Part shown: positions 1-6,501 of the stretch, in pieces
Position numbering within the stretch: position 1 is the stretch's first letter
Layout: each line of letters begins with the position of its first letter
Source: Euryarchaeota archaeon UBA287
GTDB taxonomy: Archaea > Thermoplasmatota > UBA186 > UBA287
Direction of reading: 5' to 3'
DNA length: 6,799 nt
Assembly (NCBI GenBank): GCA_002495235.1
Contig: DAEG01000002.1
Coordinates: 1-6,799 of the forward strand
Translations under genes and position numbers: made by a program
Notes under the pieces: generated by a model
The model's database searches: none
Told to the model about the DNA's origin: nothing
The model's input: only the letters and a program-made list of their open reading frames with translations

Positions 1-6
1 TTATAT
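1..6 (+). promoter_or_regulatory. Possible TATA box of the radical SAM gene
   Basis: TTATAT is centred about 24-25 bases before the ATG at 28, the spacing expected if transcription starts at or next to the start codon. No Shine-Dalgarno sequence precedes the ATG (the preceding bases are TTTACGGCC), which fits a leaderless mRNA. The box touches the window edge, so any BRE element cannot be seen. Confidence 0.35.
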
Positions 7-27
7 TCGGAATAACTATTTACGGCC

Positions 28-1512
28 ATGCAGGTAGTCCTGACAGCAAGTCCCGCGCTACTGAGCGATTACAATGGGACGTCGTACATGGGCTTTGCCT
101 CTGCACTTCCCGCAAGTCTGATAAAAGAACCCATCGCGAGGCGACTATTTCCGACGAGATCTGACAGAGAGGGAAGGGTTAAGTTCTCCAATTACGCCCT
201 GGCAAAGGTGGAGGCAAAGCTGCTCGAGGAGTTCGATAGGGACGAAGTGGTCATATCCGACCCGAGAAAGCTGAGCAAGACAGTGACACAGGACACAAAG
301 GCTGTGGGGGTAACGTGCATGGACCCTCTAGGCCTCAGCTACGGGAGCGGCATAGTCTATATGACACTTAAGCTCTTTGGTTATGAAGCAAAAGGTACTT
401 CTTACATGAGCAAAGCCTTCACGGATCTCTTGAACGATAGGAGCATAAAGAGGTATAAGCCTAAGATAATCCTTGGCGGACCGGCCGCATGGCAGATAAC
501 AGACAACAATGCGCAGGAGGCTCTCAGCATAGACTCTGTTGTTCTCGGCGAGGGAGAGAAGGTCGTCAAACAGCTCTTCAGGGACGCTGTTGACGGAAGA
601 GAACTGCCAAAAACAATAGAGGCACCAAACGCGGATGTAGAGGACATAGCGCCCATAAGGACTCCGTCCCTTGGAGGGACCGTCGAGATAACCCGCGGAT
701 GCGGGAGGGGATGCAAGTTCTGCACACCGACGATGATAAGATTCAAGTCACTGCCCGCGGAGCTCATAGAGGAGGAGGTTGGGGTCAACGTTGAGCATGG
801 AGCGGAGAGGGTAACGCTCCATTCGGAGGATTTTCTACGATACGGCTCAAGAGGCATAAAGCCAGAGGGGGAAAAGGTCGCAGAGCTGTTCGAAAGGATA
901 TCAAAGATACCGAAAGGGCTGGGCACTGACTTCGCCAGCGCTTCTAGCGTCGCCTGCGAACCGGAGCTCACAGAGAGGATAGGAAAAGAGTACGTGAACA
1001 GGGAAGGGAGAAGCTTCATAGAGCTTGGCATAGAGACTGGTAGCCCGGAGCTCATACAGCAGATCATGCCGGGAAAGGTCTATCCCTTCAGGGCGGAAGA
1101 GTATCCTGATGTGGTGACAAAGGCGATAGAGACCCTAAATGATGGAGGATGGACCGTTGTCGGCACTATGATAACAGGGCTGCCAGAGGAAAAAGAGAGC
1201 GACACCATAAAGAGTCTGGAACTTCTGGACAGACTGAAGGACATGGACGTGATCGTTTTCGTTCTTCCCTTCATACCCATGGGTATGCTCAGAGGTAACG
1301 AGAGCAAGGCCATAGACATGCTGATGGATGATGGCAACAGAAGAGAGCTGCTCATAAGAGGGCTTGAAAAGTCGATGAGGCAGCTCAATAAGGACATAAA
1401 CGTGGTCAGGAACGGGATAACAAAGAGCCTTTTCGCCAGACTCGCTTTAGGTTTAGCGGTGGATTATGGACTGAAAAAGATGGAGAGCGTAGCGGCGCGG
1501 AACGATAACTAA
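28..1512 (+). CDS. Radical SAM protein with B12-binding-like N-terminal domain
   Basis: This 494-residue protein has the canonical radical SAM cluster motif CxxxCxxC at C225, C229 and C232, inside TRGCGRGCKFC. The three cysteines should hold a [4Fe-4S] cluster that cleaves S-adenosylmethionine to a 5'-deoxyadenosyl radical. The downstream GIETGS stretch (residues 334-339) is typical of the radical SAM barrel. The preceding part (about residues 90-200) resembles the Rossmann-like B12-binding domain of such enzymes, with DPLG near 99-102, IILGGP at 147-152 and VVLGEGE at 171-177. The DxHxxG motif that ligates cobalt is absent, so cobalamin binding is uncertain. The ATG at 28 is preferred because the first residues (MQVVLTASPALLSDYNG) look like the conserved start of this archaeal group. 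The substrate cannot be read from the sequence. The gene converges on the helicase gene, and their stop codons overlap by 4 bases. Sampled lines look lower in GC than the neighbours. The class is confident; the reaction is unknown. Confidence 0.93.
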   Translation: MQVVLTASPALLSDYNGTSYMGFASALPASLIKEPIARRLFPTRSDREGRVKFSNYALAKVEAKLLEEFDRDEVVISDPRKLSKTVTQDTKAVGVTCMDPLGLSYGSGIVYMTLKLFGYEAKGTSYMSKAFTDLLNDRSIKRYKPKIILGGPAAWQITDNNAQEALSIDSVVLGEGEKVVKQLFRDAVDGRELPKTIEAPNADVEDIAPIRTPSLGGTVEITRGCGRGCKFCTPTMIRFKSLPAELIEEEVGVNVEHGAERVTLHSEDFLRYGSRGIKPEGEKVAELFERISKIPKGLGTDFASASSVACEPELTERIGKEYVNREGRSFIELGIETGSPELIQQIMPGKVYPFRAEEYPDVVTKAIETLNDGGWTVVGTMITGLPEEKESDTIKSLELLDRLKDMDVIVFVLPFIPMGMLRGNESKAIDMLMDDGNRRELLIRGLEKSMRQLNKDINVVRNGITKSLFARLALGLAVDYGLKKMESVAARNDN

Positions 1513-4124
1513 TCCCAGAAATCCCTTGTCCTTGCGTACGTGAGCTCCGCCTCCAGGAGCTTGTGCAGGAGTGCCTCCTCTTCGCCCTTCCTTGTGCTCC
1601 GCAGGATCCTGGCGGCCGTGGTCGCGCCGACGCCGCTGGCCGCTATCGCCAGCAGCAGGTCCCTGCCGTAGGAGTTGAACAGGTTGGATATCACATACAG
1701 GTCCCTGACGGTCTTCTCCTCCTCGGGCGACGGCTCCTTCTTTCTGGCGGCTGCGAGCTTGTCCCTGTCCCAAGGCCTCATGACCGTTATCCTGATGGAG
1801 CCGCAGAGAGGGCACTTCGCGGTAGTCACCCTCCTCACCTTTGTGACCTGCTGGTATTTTTTGCAGCTCATGCAGAAGAGCATTATGTCACTGTTCTCCA
1901 GCCTCTCCTTCAGCAGCGCCAGGATCTCGTGCTCCGAGCGTAAAGGAGATACGATCTGCTCCTTGGCCAGGCCTATCCTGCTTATCTCCGAGAACGGGGC
2001 TATCCTGACATCCCTGCCACCGCTCCTCATCTCTCCAAGGAGCTCTTCGCACTTTGGCACATCGAGCCGCTCCTCGAACATCTCGCGCAGGGCCTCATCG
2101 TAGACGGGCGTCCCATCGAAGGCGGCAAATACCCTGTCGCCCAGCTCCCTGAAGCTGGTGCTCTTCCTTATCGCCCCGAAGCGCCTAGCGACGTGAAAGA
2201 GGACGTAGCGGAAGTGGTACGTGCCGTTTATCATCGATTCTATGGCATTCCTGACGTCGCCCTCGCTCATGAGGTACTCTGTCATCTTGCGCTCGAGCGC
2301 CGCAATCTTCCTCGGCGGCTTTACGGCTATCCTGTACGGGTCAACGCCCACGCTGAAGCTCTCCCCGAACTCTTTCAGCAGCATGGAGGAGAGGTAGCGG
2401 GAGAGGGCCTCGTTGGCCAGCGTGCCGAAGCAGCAGTTGACTACTATGACATTCTCATCGCTCTCCACGGTGATGTTCCTGTCATCGCTCTGCCCCTCCA
2501 TCATACCCTTGCGTATCCTCCCCACCTCCTGAGCGACATCGAACGGCACCGGTATCTCCTCACCGACCCATGAAGGGATGGCAGCCGTGGTCTTCTTCTT
2601 CTCGGCTATGACCCTGTCCTCCTCTATCTTGACGACCTCCCACGTCTCGCCCTTGAATATGAAGGTGCTCTGCGGCCTTATGTACGAGGAGACGAAGGCT
2701 TCGTCAAGGCTGCCTATCCTCTTGTGCGATGAGTACTGGATCACGGAGAAGGTCCTCTCGTCAGGTATCATGGAAAGGTTTGTGAAGTAATAGTCAAAGC
2801 CTTTCCTCCTGAGAAAGAGCGTGTCCTCGCTGGTGCCCACGATCCTCTCATAGACCAGCTGCTCCACCACGGCATCGAAGGACTCCTCTGACAGGTCAAA
2901 GAAGGGGTATGCCCTCTTCAGCGTTCCCAGCACTACCTTCCTCGGTCCCTTGCCGTCCGACAGAAGGATGCCTACTATCTGGTTAGCCACGACATCGAGG
3001 GGGTTGCGGATCATCCTCGCTCTCTCTATCCTCCCCTCCTCGGCCAGCTTCTTTATCGCCAGTGACTCCACATACTCGTCCATGCTGGTGGCCACTATGG
3101 CACCCTCGGAGATCAGGTCCCTGCGGTGCATGCTCCTGCCTACGCGCTGCAGCAGCCGCGTGACCTGCCTCGGACTGTTGTACTGCAACACGAAGTCGAC
3201 CCTGCCCACGTCTATGCCGAGCTCAAGCGACGATGTACATATGAGCGCTCTCAGCCCTCCGTCCTTGAAGGCCTCCTCCGTCTCTATGCGCACCTCCTTT
3301 GACAGAGAGCCGTGATGCACCCATATGTTCTCGTCGTCGATCTGCGATGCGAGATACTCCGCGGTCTCCCTGGTGTTGGTGAACAGGAGCGTCGCCTCGT
3401 GCGCGTATATCAGCTCCCTGCAGCGCTTCACGGGATCCTCGAACTCTTTTATGACCTCGACCTTCATCCGCTTTATCCCGCTGACGTCAACTACCTCACA
3501 CTTCCTCCTGTTCCCGAAACGATCCCTGCCGCACAGGAATTCGGAGACTTCCTCAGGGTTCCCAACGGTGGCGCTGAGCCCTATGCGCTGGATCTCGTTC
3601 CTGCTCAGGTTCTGAAGCCTCTCCAGGGCAACGGAGAGCTGCGCCCCCCTCTTGTTGTCAACGAGCTCGTGTATCTCGTCTATCACGACGAACTTCAGGT
3701 CCCGCAGATTGTTCTTCATCCGCTTCGCGGTCAGCAGGATCTGCAGCGTCTCCGGGGTCGTTATCATGACCTTTGGTGGCTTCCTCGCCTGCTTGGCCCT
3801 CTCCGACTCCGGAGTGTCGCCGTGGCGCACCGCTATGCTCACGTTCAGCTTCACAGCCAGCTTCAGCAGCCTCTTGAGCAGGTCCCTGTTCAGAGCCCTC
3901 AGCGGGGTCACGTAGAGGGCAAAGATGCCCTTGCCGTCGTCCTCCAGGGCTTTGCTGAAAAGGGGCAGCATGGCCGCCTCGGTCTTGCCGTAGCCTGTCG
4001 GCGCTATCACGAGGACGTTGCTGCCCCCGAGGATCTTTGGTATGGCCAGCCTCTGCGGCTCGGTCTCCTCCTCTATGCCTATCGCCCTCGCAGCCTCAAC
4101 GACCTCTTCAGACAGTCCTAGCAT
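1509..4124 (-). CDS. Lhr/Ski2-like superfamily 2 helicase with C-terminal zinc finger
   Basis: This 871-residue ATP-dependent nucleic-acid helicase shows the superfamily 2 motifs in order: a Q-motif-like Q24, Walker A APTGYGKT (41-48), Ia TPLRALNRD (73-81), TPETL (123-127), DEIH (149-152), SAT (184-186), a motif IV region LLFTNTR (246-252), motif V SSLELGIDVG (298-307) and motif VI QRVGRSMHR (326-334). An Lhr/Ski2-type winged-helix and accessory region follows. A four-cysteine zinc-finger-like site (C751, C754, C771, C774) comes next, then a helix-hairpin-helix-like GVGATTAARIL (831-841) and a conserved-looking end, YARTRDFWD. Archaeal proteins of this kind are named Lhr, Lhr2 or ASH-Ski2 and have been linked to RNA decay or DNA repair; which applies here cannot be decided from sequence alone. 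It is the second gene of an operon, overlapping the phosphoesterase gene by 17 bases in another frame. The start at 4124 is supported by a well-spaced AAGGAG. All catalytic motifs are intact and the frame is unbroken. Confidence 0.95.
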   Translation of the reverse strand: MLGLSEEVVEAARAIGIEEETEPQRLAIPKILGGSNVLVIAPTGYGKTEAAMLPLFSKALEDDGKGIFALYVTPLRALNRDLLKRLLKLAVKLNVSIAVRHGDTPESERAKQARKPPKVMITTPETLQILLTAKRMKNNLRDLKFVVIDEIHELVDNKRGAQLSVALERLQNLSRNEIQRIGLSATVGNPEEVSEFLCGRDRFGNRRKCEVVDVSGIKRMKVEVIKEFEDPVKRCRELIYAHEATLLFTNTRETAEYLASQIDDENIWVHHGSLSKEVRIETEEAFKDGGLRALICTSSLELGIDVGRVDFVLQYNSPRQVTRLLQRVGRSMHRRDLISEGAIVATSMDEYVESLAIKKLAEEGRIERARMIRNPLDVVANQIVGILLSDGKGPRKVVLGTLKRAYPFFDLSEESFDAVVEQLVYERIVGTSEDTLFLRRKGFDYYFTNLSMIPDERTFSVIQYSSHKRIGSLDEAFVSSYIRPQSTFIFKGETWEVVKIEEDRVIAEKKKTTAAIPSWVGEEIPVPFDVAQEVGRIRKGMMEGQSDDRNITVESDENVIVVNCCFGTLANEALSRYLSSMLLKEFGESFSVGVDPYRIAVKPPRKIAALERKMTEYLMSEGDVRNAIESMINGTYHFRYVLFHVARRFGAIRKSTSFRELGDRVFAAFDGTPVYDEALREMFEERLDVPKCEELLGEMRSGGRDVRIAPFSEISRIGLAKEQIVSPLRSEHEILALLKERLENSDIMLFCMSCKKYQQVTKVRRVTTAKCPLCGSIRITVMRPWDRDKLAAARKKEPSPEEEKTVRDLYVISNLFNSYGRDLLLAIAASGVGATTAARILRSTRKGEEEALLHKLLEAELTYARTRDFWD

Positions 4125-4821
4125 ACCTTCTCCTTATTATGTCAAGGCTGCCCAGAAAGGTGCCGTCCAGCAGGTAGACCTCAACGCTGCTGCTGTCCAC
4201 GTCCTTGAGTACCGGGCTCAGGAACCTGTCGCCGATGCCCCCGGAGAGCAGGGGGTTGAAGGGCGGAAGGACGGTTATCGTCCTGTTGTCTTTCCTTATC
4301 CTCAGCCAGCATGGCTCCACGCTCCTGACGCCGAAGGAGTCCCTGAGCTCCACAGAGGCGTGCTCGTGCCCCATGAACCAGTTGCTTGCCTCCATGACCT
4401 CCTCACCCGGATACGCATGCCCGTGGAAAAAGCCGCAGTCGTCAACACGAAAGCCCGTCGAGGGGCAGATCTCTATGCCCAGCTCCGGCAGCAGGACATC
4501 ATGATTCCCCTGGGTCAGGACTATGCGGTCGAAGCTCTTCTTTAGCCCTTCGAAAAACGTGATCAGGGCCATGCGCTCCTGAAAGACCGTTCTCGGCACC
4601 AGGTGCTTAACGTCCCCCAGTATTATGAGACTCCTCAATCCCTCGCGCTCGCCCAGAGCCGTAAGCCTGGAGAGCAGCCTTCCCGTCTGCTCGGGTATGG
4701 ATATGCCCTTCTCATAGAACTCGTTCTCTATCCCTATGTGGAGGTCACTCACCACCAGGAATTCCCCCGCCACGAGAGCAGGCTCATCGAGAATAGGCCT
4801 TATCTTCACGCTTATCCCCAT
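4108..4821 (-). CDS. SbcD/Mre11-related archaeal metallophosphoesterase
   Basis: This calcineurin-like phosphoesterase has 237 residues from the ATG at 4821. It carries the full set of metal-binding motifs: DLH (D26, H28), GD (D70), GNHD (N106, H107, D108), HGH (H133, H135) and GHEH (H152, H154). These coordinate two metal ions that activate water for phosphoester hydrolysis. Its size and the SDLHIGIE opening match the archaeal SbcD/Mre11-related family (the TIGR00024 type) and are similar to bacterial PdeM, a DNA endonuclease. It lacks the long capping domain of true Mre11. It has no signal peptide, so it should be cytoplasmic. It is the first gene of an operon with the helicase, which suggests the two act on the same nucleic acid. 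The start is uncertain: a TATA-like box fits a leaderless GTG start at 4809 (residue 5) better than the ATG at 4821, and all motifs are kept either way. The true substrate is unknown. Confidence 0.93.
   Translation of the reverse strand: MGISVKIRPILDEPALVAGEFLVVSDLHIGIENEFYEKGISIPEQTGRLLSRLTALGEREGLRSLIILGDVKHLVPRTVFQERMALITFFEGLKKSFDRIVLTQGNHDVLLPELGIEICPSTGFRVDDCGFFHGHAYPGEEVMEASNWFMGHEHASVELRDSFGVRSVEPCWLRIRKDNRTITVLPPFNPLLSGGIGDRFLSPVLKDVDSSSVEVYLLDGTFLGSLDIIRRRYARTV
4130..4135 (-). promoter_or_regulatory. Shine-Dalgarno sequence of the helicase gene
   Basis: AAGGAG on the minus strand lies five bases before the helicase ATG (4124) and inside the last codons of the phosphoesterase gene. 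It decides the helicase start and indicates translation from a shared mRNA, probably coupled to the upstream cistron. It is the only clear Shine-Dalgarno sequence in front of a gene here, and it belongs to the only gene that is internal to an operon. Confidence 0.7.
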
Positions 4822-4832
4822 CGGATGGAGAG

Positions 4833-4840
4833 CTTAAATA
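4833..4840 (-). promoter_or_regulatory. TATA-like box of the phosphoesterase-helicase operon
   Basis: On the minus strand TATTTAAG is centred at about 4836.5. That is 15-16 bases before the ATG at 4821 but 27-28 bases before the in-frame GTG at 4809. The second distance is the one expected between an archaeal TATA box and a leaderless start. No other A/T-rich box sits at the right distance for the ATG; GATATC at 4851-4856 is about 32 bases away. Confidence 0.5.
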
Positions 4841-4897
4841 GTTGATGCAGGATATCTGCGGATCCTGGGCGTCTGTCCTGGCAGGGAGCTGGTTAAC

Positions 4898-4905
4898 TAT
4901 TTATA
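4898..4905 (+). promoter_or_regulatory. TATA box of the secreted dipeptidase gene
   Basis: TATTTATA is centred 25-26 bases before the ATG at 4927, and there is no Shine-Dalgarno sequence between them (the last bases are CTCATATCAC). This is the classic arrangement for a leaderless archaeal mRNA. It is divergent from the operon promoter about 60 bases away, so the two promoters share a gap of about 105 bases and could be co-regulated. Confidence 0.65.
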
Positions 4906-4926
4906 CGGAAATACCGCTCATATCAC

Positions 4927-6462
4927 ATGAGGAATGCCTTTGTCCTTGTCCTGGGAGTTATGCTCTCTGCCATCGTTTTCTCGCCAAGCCCTGATCCCGC
5001 TGCGGCCGGATGGCCGAAAGAATGCACCTCGGTGCTTGCCGGAAAGAACACGACGGCTGACGGTTCTGTTATGCATGGGTACTCGTGCGACGGCGCGGAT
5101 TACTGCTATCTCTCGTACACGCCGGGAGAAGAGCACAGGAACGAGAGCTACGCCGTGCTCTCCTTCGATGGCCGGAAGCTGGGAGAGGTGCCCCAGGCGG
5201 AGAGGACGTACGCCGTGTGGTCGGCCATGGTCGGCATAGACCATGACCTGCCCTCGGGAGGGCTGAACGAGCACGGCGTTTCCATAGCCGAAACGACCAT
5301 ACCCGGGAGAGAGACCCTGTTCAGCGACAGGTGCGTCATGGAGTACCAGAACCTGATGTACCTGACACTCCAGCGCTCAAGGAGCGCAGGGGAGGCAATA
5401 GCCGTCATGTCCGGCCTAGTGGACGAGTATGGCTTCAACATGGCTGATGGCGGCGAGTGTATAACCGTGGCCGACCCGGAGGAGGCGTGGGTCTTTGAGG
5501 TCTTCGGCCCGGGTGCCGGGTGGACGCCGGAGAGCGGAGAGCCGGGGGCGGTCTGGGTTGCCCGGAGGGTCGGGGACGATGAGGTGTTCGTCTCCGCGAA
5601 CAGGGCCAGGATCGGCGAGATCCGGAGTGAGGACATGACGTCATCGAACGTTTACTCCCTAGCAAAAGAGCTGGGCCTGTGGGATGGCAGAGATGAGTTC
5701 GTGTGGCAAGACGTCTACGGAGAGGACCAGGGCAGGTACTCCAGCCTGAGAGAATGGAGGGTCTTCTCCCTTCTGGCTCCGTCAGAACGCCTGAGCCCCG
5801 ACGCTGTGAGGTATCCTTTCTCGGTAGAGCCTGACAGGAGGATAGGGGTGAAGGATCTCATGGGCGTATACAGGGACGCCTATGAGGGCACACCCTTCGA
5901 CCTGACTGAGAACCCAGCATTCTACGTGAACGGCACGAAGAGCCCTATCGCAAGCCCATACGGGCGTAATAACACCAGAGATGACCTCTGGGATCTCCTG
6001 GGCATAGAGAGCGAGCGCACGATATCGCAGAGCAGGACAGGATTCAGCTTTATCAACCAGCTGAGAAGCAATGGGCTCAGCGTCATGTGGTTTGCAAACG
6101 ACTGCCCTGGCACTTCGGTCTACGTGCCTGTCTACGCTGAAGCGAGCAGGATGCCTGAGAAGTGGCTGAGGTGCAATGATACCACTGTTGACGACTCTGC
6201 GTGGTGGACCTTCAACCTCGTGAACAACCTGGCGTTCCAGTCGAGATACCAGTATGCTATTGGGGACATACAACAGATCCAGCGCTCCGTTGAAGACGGA
6301 TTCCTGGCGCAGCAGAAAGCCACAGAGAACACAGCTCTGAGGCTTGAAGGAAAAGCGAGAAACGATTTCCTGGAGAGATACACATATAAATGCGCTGATG
6401 AGGCTTTGAGAGCGTATGAGGCGCTTACGAGAGAGCTCATCTACAGATACTACTCGTTCTGA
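4927..6462 (+). CDS. Secreted C69 (PepD/U34) family dipeptidase
   Basis: This 511-residue cysteine peptidase of the Ntn-hydrolase type is predicted to release amino acids from dipeptides outside the membrane. Residues 1-27 form a signal peptide: a short MRN start, a hydrophobic core at about 4-18 and a likely cleavage after AAA (25-27), with no lipobox. The presumed nucleophile is C33 in ECTSVLAGKNTTADGSVM, which matches the family's N-terminal motif (CT-x-x-x-x-GK-x-x-x-x-DGS). Signal-peptide removal would leave about five residues (GWPKE) before C33, so a second, autocatalytic trim would be expected. Other family-like segments are GLNEHGVSIAETTI (112-125), VSANRARIGEI (222-232), SPYGRNNTRDDLW (343-355), RTISQSRTGFSFINQ (364-378) and YVPVYA (399-404). 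Length fits the secreted, Bacteroidetes-like branch. The gene stands alone behind a leaderless promoter. Substrate preference cannot be seen. Family assignment is strong; export is well supported. Confidence 0.93.
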   Translation: MRNAFVLVLGVMLSAIVFSPSPDPAAAGWPKECTSVLAGKNTTADGSVMHGYSCDGADYCYLSYTPGEEHRNESYAVLSFDGRKLGEVPQAERTYAVWSAMVGIDHDLPSGGLNEHGVSIAETTIPGRETLFSDRCVMEYQNLMYLTLQRSRSAGEAIAVMSGLVDEYGFNMADGGECITVADPEEAWVFEVFGPGAGWTPESGEPGAVWVARRVGDDEVFVSANRARIGEIRSEDMTSSNVYSLAKELGLWDGRDEFVWQDVYGEDQGRYSSLREWRVFSLLAPSERLSPDAVRYPFSVEPDRRIGVKDLMGVYRDAYEGTPFDLTENPAFYVNGTKSPIASPYGRNNTRDDLWDLLGIESERTISQSRTGFSFINQLRSNGLSVMWFANDCPGTSVYVPVYAEASRMPEKWLRCNDTTVDDSAWWTFNLVNNLAFQSRYQYAIGDIQQIQRSVEDGFLAQQKATENTALRLEGKARNDFLERYTYKCADEALRAYEALTRELIYRYYSF

Positions 6463-6470
6463 ACACAAAG

Positions 6471-6476
6471 ATATAT
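6471..6476 (+). promoter_or_regulatory. TATA-like box of the acyl-CoA dehydrogenase gene
   Basis: ATATAT, preceded by the purine-rich CAAAG that could serve as a BRE, is centred about 28 bases before the ATG at 6502. No Shine-Dalgarno sequence precedes that ATG (GTTTTGCAGAC), so a leaderless transcript is likely. The box lies only 9 bases after the dipeptidase stop, so the gene seems to have its own promoter although the intergenic gap is just 39 bases. Confidence 0.5.
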
Positions 6477-6501
6477 CAATAGTTAAATCCGTTTTGCAGA
6501 C

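Noticed and set aside
402..1067. A 221-codon minus-strand open frame inside the radical SAM gene
   Set aside because: It is very rich in Ser, Leu and Pro, as expected from reading the complement of a coding frame, and it overlaps the cysteine cluster region of a well-supported enzyme.
1857..1862. A T6 run on the plus strand as terminator of the radical SAM gene
   Set aside because: It lies about 345 bases beyond the stop and inside the helicase coding region, where it encodes the lysines near the zinc site; it is too far away to call.
3312..4121. A 269-codon open frame on the plus strand opposite the helicase gene
   Set aside because: It lies entirely antisense to a gene with intact helicase motifs, and its translation (rich in Leu, Val, Arg and Gln) shows no family motif. 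It is a by-product of the high-GC complementary frame.
4018..4545. A 175-codon plus-strand open frame spanning the phosphoesterase-helicase junction
   Set aside because: It is antisense to both operon genes, with no recognisable motif and no promoter-like sequence in front.
4822..4926. A small RNA, riboswitch or small protein in the divergent gap
   Set aside because: The gap is filled by two back-to-back promoters; I saw no strong hairpin and no short open frame with a ribosome-binding site.
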